From assembly GCA_964629015.1 (NCBI GenBank), contig CAZVMN010000009.1, positions 1 through 64,000 on the forward strand: a stretch of DNA of 64,000 bases, written 5' to 3'. Shown here in pieces: positions 8,110 to 16,025 of this stretch (positions are counted from its first letter, which is position 1; each line of letters opens with the position of its first letter). Under the pieces are notes generated by a model. That model was not told the origin of the DNA, made no database searches, and was given only the letters and a program-made list of their open reading frames with translations. Both the position numbers and the translations under genes were made by a program. The stretch is from Oceanococcus sp964629015. Its GTDB lineage: Bacteria; Pseudomonadota; Gammaproteobacteria; Nevskiales; Oceanococcaceae.

Positions 8110-9159
8110 ATGATCCGATCACTCCTGCTTTGTGTGGCGCTGATGAGCGCTACAGCTTCTGTTTGGGCGCAAACCGCCGTCATCGTGGCTGATGCGCAGG
8201 AACGCGCCATCGGTGGTCAGCGCGAGGTGCTGGGCAATGTACTGGCCAACGAGTCGGTCGCCATCGGCGCCACCGTATCGGATGTGGTTGCGCGCGTGGC
8301 TTTTGAGGAGGGTGCCCAGGTTCAGGCGGGAGACATCCTGATCGAGTTGGAGCACGCCGCAGAAACGGCAGCTTTGCGCGCGGCCAAAGCGACGCGCGCG
8401 GAGGCTCAGGCGGCTTTGAAACGTCTGCGGACGTTGCAGCAGCGCGATCTGTCGGCTCAATCCGAACTGGACCTAGCGGAAGCCCGTTATCTGGCCTCCG
8501 ATGCTGCCGTTGACGAAGCCCAGGCAGAACTCAATGACCGCATCATTCGTGCACCGTTTTCTGGTGTGTTGGGTTTGCGCGAGGTTTCGCCCGGGGCCTA
8601 CGTCAGTGCCGGGCAGACGATAACCACCTTGCACGATCTGTCGATTCTGAAAGTTGAGTTTCGGGTGCCCGAAGATGCTCTGGGTATGCTGCGCCCGGGC
8701 AAACCCTTGAATGTGCGTATCCCCAGTCTGGGCAATGCGCAGTTCGCGGTGATGCCGGATGTGGATGCAGTGGCGTTGACACCGCAGAGTCGCAGCCTGC
8801 GTGTGCGTGCCCGTTTGCCACAGCCGGATGCGCAATTACGCCCCGGTGCCTTGGCGGTTGTGGAGCTGAACGACACGGACAGTGCTGCCCTGAGCATTCC
8901 CGAGGCGGCTTTGATGCCTTATCAGGGGCGCCAGACGGTCTATGTGGTGGAAGATGGCCAAGTCACGCGACGTGAGGTGACCAGTGGCCGTCGCGCGACG
9001 GGTTGGGTGGAAATTCGCAGTGGCTTGAGTGCCGGCGAGCAGGTGGTCGTCCACGGTGGCGACAAACTTCGCCCCGACGCCCAAGTTCAGATTCTCGGTG
9101 TCTTTGATGGGCAAACTCCGATTGCTGACATGATTCGGCATGCCGGAGCGGCATCGTGA
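8110..9159 (+). CDS. RND efflux pump periplasmic adaptor (membrane fusion protein)
   Basis: 349 residues with a Sec signal peptide (MIRSLLLCVALMSATASVWAQ). It has the split lipoyl (barrel-sandwich) domain with GDILIELEHAAETAALRAAKA running into the alpha-hairpin and returning at DRIIRAPFSGVLGLREVSPG, then beta-barrel and membrane-proximal domains. This is the MexH/AcrA-type adaptor that links an inner-membrane RND transporter to an outer-membrane channel. It overlaps the transporter gene by four bases. No outer-membrane factor (TolC/OprM-like) gene is adjacent, so the pump probably uses a shared channel encoded elsewhere. No lipobox was seen. Substrates are unknown. Confidence 0.92.
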   Translation: MIRSLLLCVALMSATASVWAQTAVIVADAQERAIGGQREVLGNVLANESVAIGATVSDVVARVAFEEGAQVQAGDILIELEHAAETAALRAAKATRAEAQAALKRLRTLQQRDLSAQSELDLAEARYLASDAAVDEAQAELNDRIIRAPFSGVLGLREVSPGAYVSAGQTITTLHDLSILKVEFRVPEDALGMLRPGKPLNVRIPSLGNAQFAVMPDVDAVALTPQSRSLRVRARLPQPDAQLRPGALAVVELNDTDSAALSIPEAALMPYQGRQTVYVVEDGQVTRREVTSGRRATGWVEIRSGLSAGEQVVVHGGDKLRPDAQVQILGVFDGQTPIADMIRHAGAAS

Positions 9160-12100
9160 CGCTGTCCGATCTGGCGGTTCGCCGCCCGGTTGTTGCCAGT
9201 GTCATCAGCCTGTTGATGGTGGCCTTTGGCCTGGTCAGCTACGAACGATTGTCGTTGCGTGAGTATCCCGACATCGACCCGCCGATTGTTTCGATTTCAA
9301 CCAACTATCCCGGCGCCTCGGCGTCAGTGGTCGAACAGCAGATCACGCAGCAGATCGAAGATCGCATTTCCGGCATCGAAGGCATCAAGCACATCAGCTC
9401 GTCCAGCCAGGATGGCCGCTCCGATATCGTGATCGAGTTCGGCAGTAACCGTGACATCGACGGCGCCGCCAACGATGTGCGCGACCGGGTCTCCGGTGTG
9501 CTCAACAACTTGCCCAATGAAGCGGACCCGCCGGAGGTGGAAAAGCAGGACAGCGACGCCGATGTGATCATGTGGCTGAACCTCACCAGTGACCGCATGA
9601 ACACGCTGGAGCTGACGGATTACGCCGAGCGTTACCTGCAGGACCGTTTCTCGATCCTGCCCGGCGTGGCCCGGGTGAGGGTCGGCGGCAGTCTGGAGTA
9701 TGCGATCCGCATCTGGCTGGATCGTGAAGCCATGGCTGCGCGGCAGATCACCGTGGCAGATATTGAGCAGGCTTTGCGCGATGAAAACGTGGAATTGCCG
9801 GCCGGTCAGTTGGAATCCGAGCAGCGCATGTTCACCGCACGGATTCAGCGCAGTTACCGCACACCTGAGGATTTTCAGCAGTTGGTGGTGGGCCTCGGCG
9901 CCAATGGCTACCGCGTGCGCTTGGGCGAGGTCTCGCGAATTGAGAAAGGTGCGGTGGAATCGCGCACCATGTTCCGCGGCAATTCCGTGCCCATGGTCGG
10001 GCTCGGCATCATCAAACAGTCCAAGGCCAACACTCTGGAAGTGACCGCGGCGGCCAAAGCGCTGAAGGATCGCCTGCAGCCGACTTTGCCCGAGGGCATG
10101 ATCATCCATCAGAGCTATGACACCGGTGTGTTCATTGCCGCTGCCATCAACGAGGTGTGGAAAACCCTCGGCGTGGCCATCGTGCTGGTGGTGCTGGTGA
10201 TTTATCTTTTTCTGGGCAGTGTGCGCGCCATGTTGGTGCCCGCACTGACCGTGCCGGTATCGCTGATTGCAACGTTTATCGCTTTGTATGCTTTGGGGTT
10301 TTCGGTCAATTTGTTGACCTTGCTGGCGATGGTTCTGGCCGTGGGCTTGGTGGTGGATGACTCCATCGTTATGCTCGAAAACATTCACCGTCGCGTGAGT
10401 GAAGGGGAAACGCCGCTGGTCGCCGCTTTTCGGGGCGCACGACAGGTCGGCTTCGCCGTGGTCGCCACTTCGGTGGTACTGGTGGCCGTGTTCGTGCCCA
10501 TTTCCTTTCTGGAAGGCGACACCGGGCGATTGTTTTCCGAGTTCGCCCTGACCATGGCTGGGGCAGTGTTTTTCTCCACCATCGTCGCGCTCACCTTGTC
10601 ACCCATGCTGGCGTCAAAACTGCTGCGCTCGCGTGAGGAAGCGCCACCGCGCCTGGTGGCCTGGATTGATAATGGATTCGAGCGCCTGACCGTGCGCTAC
10701 GGACGCTTTATCGCAGCGTCCATTCGACGCCCGGTTTGGGTTGTCGGCCTGTTTGTGCTGTTGGTTGGCTCGATAGCTCTCCTGCTAAAAACTCTGCCCA
10801 GCGAATATGCCCCCAAAGAAGATCGGGGCGCCTTTTTCCTGCTGGTCAATGGGCCAGAAGGCGCGACCTACGATTACATGCAGGATTACATGCTGGAAAT
10901 CGAGTCGCGTCTGATGCCGCTGGTCGAGGCGGGTGAAGTCTCGCGCCTGCTGGTGCGTGCGCCGCGCAGTTTCTCGGTGCAACGTTTCAATGATGGTTTC
11001 GTGATTCATGTGTTGTCGGATTGGTCACAACGCCGCAGCGCCTGGGCCATCATGGATGACATCCGCCAGCGCCTCGCCGACCTGCCCGGCGTGCGCGCCT
11101 TCCCCGTCATGCGCCAGGGCTTTGGACGGGGTATCCAGCAACCGGTGCAGTTTGTGCTCGGCGGGGCGGAGTACAGTCAGCTCGCCGAGTGGGGCGAGCA
11201 GTTGATTGCAGCGATCGACGAAGACAATCCCGGCTTGCGTGAGATCGATATCGACTACGAGGAAACGCAGCCACAGCTGAATATCGAAATTGATCACAAC
11301 CGCGCGGCAGATTTGGGCGTGTCGGTGGCCGACATCGGGGCCACGTTGCAGACCATGCTGGGTTCGCGCCGCGTCACCACGTTTATCGACGGCGGTGAGG
11401 AATACGATGTGATTCTCGAAGGGGAGCGTTCAGACCAGTCCACCCCGACCGACATCGGCAGCATCTATGTGCGGGCCATGGGTTCTGGCGATGCTCCATT
11501 GGTGCCGCTGTCGAGTCTGGTCACGATTCAAGAGACAGCCGGGGCCAATGCCCTTAATCGTTACAACCGAGTGCGTGCGGTGACCCTGTCCGCCGATCTG
11601 GCGGACGGTCTGAGTCTGGGCGAGGCCCTGGATTATCTGGTTGCCAAGGTACGCAGCGAATTGCCGCCTGAGGTGGCGATTGATTTCAAAGGTCAGTCCC
11701 AGGATATTCGCGAGTCGAGCAGCTCCTTGATCTTCGTGTTCCTGCTCGGTTTGGTGGTGGTGTTCCTGGTGTTGGCCGCGCAGTTCGAAAGTTGGATGCA
11801 TCCGCTGGTCATTATGCTCACCGTGCCACTGGCCATCGCCGGGGCACTGTTCGGTCTCTGGGTAACAGGTTCGAGCCTCAACATTTACAGCCAGATTGCT
11901 TTGGTTATGCTGGTCGGCCTGGCCGCCAAGAACGGCATCCTGATCGTTGAATTCGCCAACCAGCTGCGCGATCAAGGCGAACGTTTCGAACACGCTTTGT
12001 CCGAGGCGGCCCGGGTGCGTTTTCGGCCCATCGTGATGACCGGGATTACCACGGGCGCAGGCGCGTTGCCGTTGATTCTGTCATCGGGAGCCGGTGCGGA

Positions 12101-12275
12101 AACCCGATTCGCCATGGGGGTTGTGGTGTTTTTCGGGGTGTTGTCGGCAACCCTGTTCACCTTGTTTGTGGTGCCCGTGGCTTACGCGTTGCTGGCGCGT
12201 CATACCGATTCGCCGCAGGCCACGGCGCAACGGCTGGAAGCCGAGGCGAGCGCCAGTGGAGGTCTTGATCAGTAG
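9156..12275 (+). CDS. RND multidrug efflux transporter (HAE1 family)
   Basis: 1039 residues, normal size for an AcrB/MexI-type inner-membrane proton-driven pump. It starts at TM1 (DLAVRRPVVASVISLLMVAFG), followed by the first porter domain. The proton-relay aspartates are Asp401-Asp402 in GLVVDDSIVMLENI, and the partner lysine is Lys925 in GLAAKNGILIVEFAN; all three are intact, so the pump should be active. It is translationally coupled to the adaptor upstream. Its stop region overlaps the convergent FecR-type gene by seven bases. A drug or solvent export role is inferred from family only. Confidence 0.94.
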   Translation: MTLSDLAVRRPVVASVISLLMVAFGLVSYERLSLREYPDIDPPIVSISTNYPGASASVVEQQITQQIEDRISGIEGIKHISSSSQDGRSDIVIEFGSNRDIDGAANDVRDRVSGVLNNLPNEADPPEVEKQDSDADVIMWLNLTSDRMNTLELTDYAERYLQDRFSILPGVARVRVGGSLEYAIRIWLDREAMAARQITVADIEQALRDENVELPAGQLESEQRMFTARIQRSYRTPEDFQQLVVGLGANGYRVRLGEVSRIEKGAVESRTMFRGNSVPMVGLGIIKQSKANTLEVTAAAKALKDRLQPTLPEGMIIHQSYDTGVFIAAAINEVWKTLGVAIVLVVLVIYLFLGSVRAMLVPALTVPVSLIATFIALYALGFSVNLLTLLAMVLAVGLVVDDSIVMLENIHRRVSEGETPLVAAFRGARQVGFAVVATSVVLVAVFVPISFLEGDTGRLFSEFALTMAGAVFFSTIVALTLSPMLASKLLRSREEAPPRLVAWIDNGFERLTVRYGRFIAASIRRPVWVVGLFVLLVGSIALLLKTLPSEYAPKEDRGAFFLLVNGPEGATYDYMQDYMLEIESRLMPLVEAGEVSRLLVRAPRSFSVQRFNDGFVIHVLSDWSQRRSAWAIMDDIRQRLADLPGVRAFPVMRQGFGRGIQQPVQFVLGGAEYSQLAEWGEQLIAAIDEDNPGLREIDIDYEETQPQLNIEIDHNRAADLGVSVADIGATLQTMLGSRRVTTFIDGGEEYDVILEGERSDQSTPTDIGSIYVRAMGSGDAPLVPLSSLVTIQETAGANALNRYNRVRAVTLSADLADGLSLGEALDYLVAKVRSELPPEVAIDFKGQSQDIRESSSSLIFVFLLGLVVVFLVLAAQFESWMHPLVIMLTVPLAIAGALFGLWVTGSSLNIYSQIALVMLVGLAAKNGILIVEFANQLRDQGERFEHALSEAARVRFRPIVMTGITTGAGALPLILSSGAGAETRFAMGVVVFFGVLSATLFTLFVVPVAYALLARHTDSPQATAQRLEAEASASGGLDQ

Positions 12276-12997
12276 CCGCGTGATGGCCCGCCGACCGGGT
12301 CAACCGGTGTGGCAAACGGGACCTGACGGCCGCACAACGCTTCCAGCAGCATGAGTTCCATGTCGTCGTGGTTGATCATGGGCGCGGCCACGATGGCCGG
12401 TCCTTTGGCACCGGCGCCCAGAATCCAACGTGGTGAATCGTGGTGGGTGGTGCTGATGTCTTCGCGTTCTTCGGAATGCGTGGTCTGCAGTACGGTTTGT
12501 CCATAGCAGGTGCACGCGTAGCTGCGGTCGGGGTGTGCTTCGGTGTAGACCGCGGTACCGCGAATTCCAATGGTTGCTGTTGAGGTTTGTATCGGCAGCG
12601 CTGTTTTGCGCTTGCCAAAAACCCCGAGCAGGGCGCCACTGACCAGTTGCATAGCATTTACAAACAAGTCTTTGCCGTTCATCTCCAGGATGGAGCGTTC
12701 GCGCACGATAAAAGCGTTGGAACCGACGCCAAATATGATTTGCCCGCCCGGCCCGACTTCGACACGGTCATTGGCCTGGATCAGCTGATCCTCGCTGGCA
12801 GTTTTGCCATTGATCAAAACCCGCCCGCGCATGTCGTGAATGGAACGCCCTTCCGGTAGCTTGCGCGGACGACTGCCGAACCATCCCGCCAGGGCCGCCT
12901 GGTTCCAGCCTGCTCCACCGATCAAGGCGCCCGAAGTCAGCGCTTGCATCACAAAGCGACGACGAGCGTCAACGCGCGTGGCACGATCCTGAGGCAT
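12269..12997 (-). CDS. Tat-exported FecR-domain protein
   Basis: 242 residues. The N-terminus has a twin-arginine signal (RRRFVMQALTSGALIGGAG), so it is probably exported folded through Tat. The middle is a FecR-type domain: about residues 60-120 contain VEVGPGGQIIFGVGSNAFIV, followed by TATIGIRGTAVYTE, the signature turn of this family. A CTC triplet (YACTCYG) suggests a redox or metal site. Unlike canonical FecR it is not next to a sigma factor or a TonB receptor. It is divergent from, and only 50 bases away from, an outer-membrane barrel gene, which suggests a shared envelope function. Function unknown. Confidence 0.78.
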   Translation of the reverse strand: MPQDRATRVDARRRFVMQALTSGALIGGAGWNQAALAGWFGSRPRKLPEGRSIHDMRGRVLINGKTASEDQLIQANDRVEVGPGGQIIFGVGSNAFIVRERSILEMNGKDLFVNAMQLVSGALLGVFGKRKTALPIQTSTATIGIRGTAVYTEAHPDRSYACTCYGQTVLQTTHSEEREDISTTHHDSPRWILGAGAKGPAIVAAPMINHDDMELMLLEALCGRQVPFATPVDPVGGPSRGY

Positions 12998-13047
12998 GTG
13001 CTGATCCTGCTGCTTATACTGAAGATTAAGGCTGAGGATAAATCAAA

Positions 13048-13929
13048 ATGCTGCGTTGGAACGTGAACCACATCTTGATATTCGGGCTGAGTGCGGGGCT
13101 TGCCAGCGGCGTGGCCGGCGCATTCGGGGGTGATGTCACCCTGGGCTATGACGACAATCTCAACAACGCGCCGGATGATGCCGTTCAGATCGACAGTGCG
13201 TTCGCGTCGTTGCAAGCCCGGCATCTGTGGTCGCCCTGGACGGAGCCACGCGCAGGCGTGGATGTGGGGTGGGCCGGGCAGTGGTACGAGGTTGGCGAGG
13301 TTAGCGATCTGTCGTGGTTCAGCGCATCAGCCCTGGCCAATGCTTGGACAGCACTGGGCTGCGGTTTGTTTGCCCCCACCTTGACCTTGCAAACCCAGCT
13401 GGGTTGGCGCGAGTACCGCAGTCGTGCCCGTGATGGCATGTTCAAGCGCGCAAACCTGATTTTCGGCCAGCGTCTGACCACGCGGATTACCGCGCAAATC
13501 CAGGCGGGTTGGTCTCAGCGTGAAGCACGCAATGCCTATTACGAAGGCGATCAGGTCAGCTACGGAGCAGCTATCCAGTGGACGCCGGTGCGCTCGCTAC
13601 AATTGTTTGTGCGTCACGATTGGCAAAGTGGCGACTTGACCGTCAGCGTGCCGCAGTCCGATACACGTTTTGAGGACACCGGACTGGCGTCTTACATGGA
13701 CGATGCCTTTGACGGCTTTAACAGCTACCGTCTCGACACGGATGGCCAAGTGACCCGCCTGGGTGTTTCGTGGTTACCCAACTGGGCCTGGTCGCTCAAC
13801 TTGAGCGTGAGTCAGACCTCAACCGATCCGGCCAAGTATCCGGCCCCGGTGGGCGCATCCGCGATGTACGTCTACGCAGGGGAATATGAGCGGACACAAA
13901 GTTCGCTGAGTCTTGGCTACCGGTTTTAG
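13048..13929 (+). CDS. Predicted outer-membrane beta-barrel protein
   Basis: 293 residues with a signal peptide ending near GVAGA. The mature chain is a series of alternating amphipathic strands rich in Trp, Tyr, Asp and Gly (for example GDVTLGYDDNLNN and GWREYRSRARDG) and ends in an aromatic residue (SLSLGYRF), the usual C-terminal signal for the BAM machinery. This points to a small barrel of perhaps 10-14 strands. A ribosome site (GAGGA) precedes the ATG. It shares a 50-base divergent promoter region with the FecR-domain gene. It is not a recognisable porin; the substrate is unknown. Confidence 0.75.
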   Translation: MLRWNVNHILIFGLSAGLASGVAGAFGGDVTLGYDDNLNNAPDDAVQIDSAFASLQARHLWSPWTEPRAGVDVGWAGQWYEVGEVSDLSWFSASALANAWTALGCGLFAPTLTLQTQLGWREYRSRARDGMFKRANLIFGQRLTTRITAQIQAGWSQREARNAYYEGDQVSYGAAIQWTPVRSLQLFVRHDWQSGDLTVSVPQSDTRFEDTGLASYMDDAFDGFNSYRLDTDGQVTRLGVSWLPNWAWSLNLSVSQTSTDPAKYPAPVGASAMYVYAGEYERTQSSLSLGYRF

Positions 13930-13934
13930 CAGAT

Positions 13935-15134
13935 CTAAAACACCACGCCGATGTCGCGCCAGTGAGCAATCTGGTCAGTGCTTTTGCCCAGGGTGTCATG
14001 CAAAACCTCATCGCTGTGCGCGCCCAGCGGAGGTCCTGACCAGCGCGTTTGACCTGGCGTGCTGTCCAGACGTGGTAACAGCGCCGGGATTTGCAGGGCT
14101 TCACCCTCCACCTGCACGGTTTCAAACAGCCCGCGGGCCTGATAGTGAGGGTCGGCCATCATGTCGGCGACGTTGTAAATCGGGCCAACCGGAACACGCG
14201 CCGCTTCCAGCGCATCCATAACCTGTTGAGCGGGGTGTTGTTCGCACCATGCGCTGATCGCGGCATCAATGCGTGCTTCGTGGGTGACCCGTCCGGCGTT
14301 GTCGGCCATCGCCGGGTCTTCGCCCAGATCCGCGCGCCCGATGGCCTCCATCAAGCGTTTGTATATGGAGTCGCCATTGCCGCCGATGACAACGAATTTG
14401 CCGTCGGCGCAGCGGTAGGTGTTGGTCGGCACGATCCCGGTGACGGTGGTTCCCGCCGGTTGGCGAATTTGTCCCGCACCGCTGTATTCGGGCACCACCG
14501 CTTCGAGCAGGTTGAACATGGATTCGTACAGCGCGATATCCACCACTTGGCCAGAGGTTTTCCCGCGCAGGCGTCCGGTCAGGCTGAGCAGAATGCCGAT
14601 CACCGCATGCATCGCGGAAATCGTGTCGCCTATCGACAAATTCGGGCGCACCGGGGCTTCATCCGGAAAGCCATTGAGGTAACGAAAGCCACTGAAGGCC
14701 TCGCACACCGAGGCGAAGCCTGGTTTGTTGGCATACGGGCCGCTCTGGCCGTAGCCGGATACGCGGCTGTAGATCAGCTCCGGATTGTCGTTGAGCAGGG
14801 TATCCGGGCCTAACCCCCAGTCCTCCATCACCCCGGGACGGAAGTTTTCGATCAGCACATCCGCGCCGCCGACCAGTTCACGCAGCAGCTCGCGGCCTTG
14901 CACCTGTTTCAGGTCGATACCTACGGATTTCTTGTTGCGCCCGATAGACGCCCACCACAGTGAGGTGCCGTTTTTCAATGTGCGCCAGCGCCGAATGGGG
15001 TCGCCGCCGGGCGGTTCGACCTTGATCACCTCGGCCCCGAAGTAGGCCAGCATCGCGCCGGCAAATGGACCGGCCAGCAACTGGCCAACTTCAATCACAC
15101 GAATGCCGCTGAGCGGCAGATTTTGGGCATCCAT
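13935..15134 (-). CDS. Class III (CaiB/BaiF family) CoA-transferase
   Basis: About 399 residues from the ATG at 15134 (MDAQNLPLSG). The reading frame extends 22 codons further upstream, but that part has no family similarity. Family III motifs are present: GIRVIEVGQLLAGPFAGAML at the N-terminus, then ADVLIENFRPGVMEDWGLG, and the catalytic aspartate in LSIGDTISAMH at residue 170, matching Asp169 of formyl-CoA transferase. These enzymes move CoA between an acyl-CoA and a free acid in the cytoplasm. No partner acyl-CoA dehydrogenase or hydratase is adjacent, so the substrate cannot be told. It converges on the barrel gene with a five-base gap. Confidence 0.9.
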   Translation of the reverse strand: MDAQNLPLSGIRVIEVGQLLAGPFAGAMLAYFGAEVIKVEPPGGDPIRRWRTLKNGTSLWWASIGRNKKSVGIDLKQVQGRELLRELVGGADVLIENFRPGVMEDWGLGPDTLLNDNPELIYSRVSGYGQSGPYANKPGFASVCEAFSGFRYLNGFPDEAPVRPNLSIGDTISAMHAVIGILLSLTGRLRGKTSGQVVDIALYESMFNLLEAVVPEYSGAGQIRQPAGTTVTGIVPTNTYRCADGKFVVIGGNGDSIYKRLMEAIGRADLGEDPAMADNAGRVTHEARIDAAISAWCEQHPAQQVMDALEAARVPVGPIYNVADMMADPHYQARGLFETVQVEGEALQIPALLPRLDSTPGQTRWSGPPLGAHSDEVLHDTLGKSTDQIAHWRDIGVVF

Positions 15135-15184
15135 TCGAGGCGAGCTTGACGTAGAGTAGGAGCCGATTGTCCCGCAGCGATAGC

Positions 15185-15946
15185 ATGATGAAAACACCAC
15201 GCATCATTGGTCACCGCGGCGCCTCCTGGGCGCGCCCGGAAAACACTGCTCCCGCCTTTGATTTGGCCCTGGAGGAAGGTGCCGAGGGGCTGGAGCTGGA
15301 TCTGCAGCTGACCCGCGATGAGCAGGTGGTGGTGTTTCATGACAAGACCCTGTCCATGCTCGGCATGAAACACCGGCAGATTGCTCAATACACACGTGAG
15401 GAATTGCGCGCACTGGATGTCGGCAGCTGGTTTTCCGAGGAATTCGCGGGAACGCGCATTCTGGATCTGGATGAAGTGCTGGAGCGCTACGGTGAGATCA
15501 CGGATTTGTACCTGGAGATCAAGCCGGTCGGTGAACTCAAGAAACCCGAATGGGCGACGCGGCTGGCCCGCCGCGTGGCCGACCGCGTCAATGCGCACCA
15601 GCATTTGCACCGAATTTATGTGCTGAGTTTTTCCGAGGCGGTGTTGCTTGAAGTGTTACGCAGTCACGCCCATTTGCGTTGCGTGCACAATCTGGAGCGA
15701 CCCGACGATCTGGAGCGTATGTCACAGGAGCTGTTCGGCGCCTTGCATGCTGTCTGTGTCGACATTCGTCGCTTCGATGTCGCTGATGTGGCGCGGGTCC
15801 ATGCCGCCTGTCGCCACCTGTTCGCTTACACCGTGGACGCGCCGCGTCATCTGAAAGTGGCTTTGGAGCTGAGTGTTGATGCGGTCATCAGCAATGGGCC
15901 GGCGCAAGCGCGGGAAACCTTGGCATTGCTGATGGCTTCGAGCTGA
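15185..15946 (+). CDS. Glycerophosphodiester phosphodiesterase
   Basis: About 253 residues, a cytoplasmic UgpQ-type GDPD since no signal peptide is seen. The catalytic core is IIGHRGASWARPENT (the HRG histidine and the EN pair), GLELDLQLTRD (metal-binding acids) and VVFHDKTL (second histidine). It hydrolyses glycerophosphodiesters to glycerol-3-phosphate and an alcohol. The start is one of two adjacent ATG codons (15185 or 15188); an upstream in-frame start at 15167 would overlap the divergent CoA-transferase leader. The ribosome site is weak. No glycerol-phosphate transporter lies nearby. Confidence 0.92.
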   Translation: MMKTPRIIGHRGASWARPENTAPAFDLALEEGAEGLELDLQLTRDEQVVVFHDKTLSMLGMKHRQIAQYTREELRALDVGSWFSEEFAGTRILDLDEVLERYGEITDLYLEIKPVGELKKPEWATRLARRVADRVNAHQHLHRIYVLSFSEAVLLEVLRSHAHLRCVHNLERPDDLERMSQELFGALHAVCVDIRRFDVADVARVHAACRHLFAYTVDAPRHLKVALELSVDAVISNGPAQARETLALLMASS

Positions 15947-16025
15947 CGGCTATGTGTTAGGCCCTGCTACCCGGACTCCGCCGGTTATCGATGTAGACTG
16001 ATGATCGGCAAGCGCGGGGAAAGAG

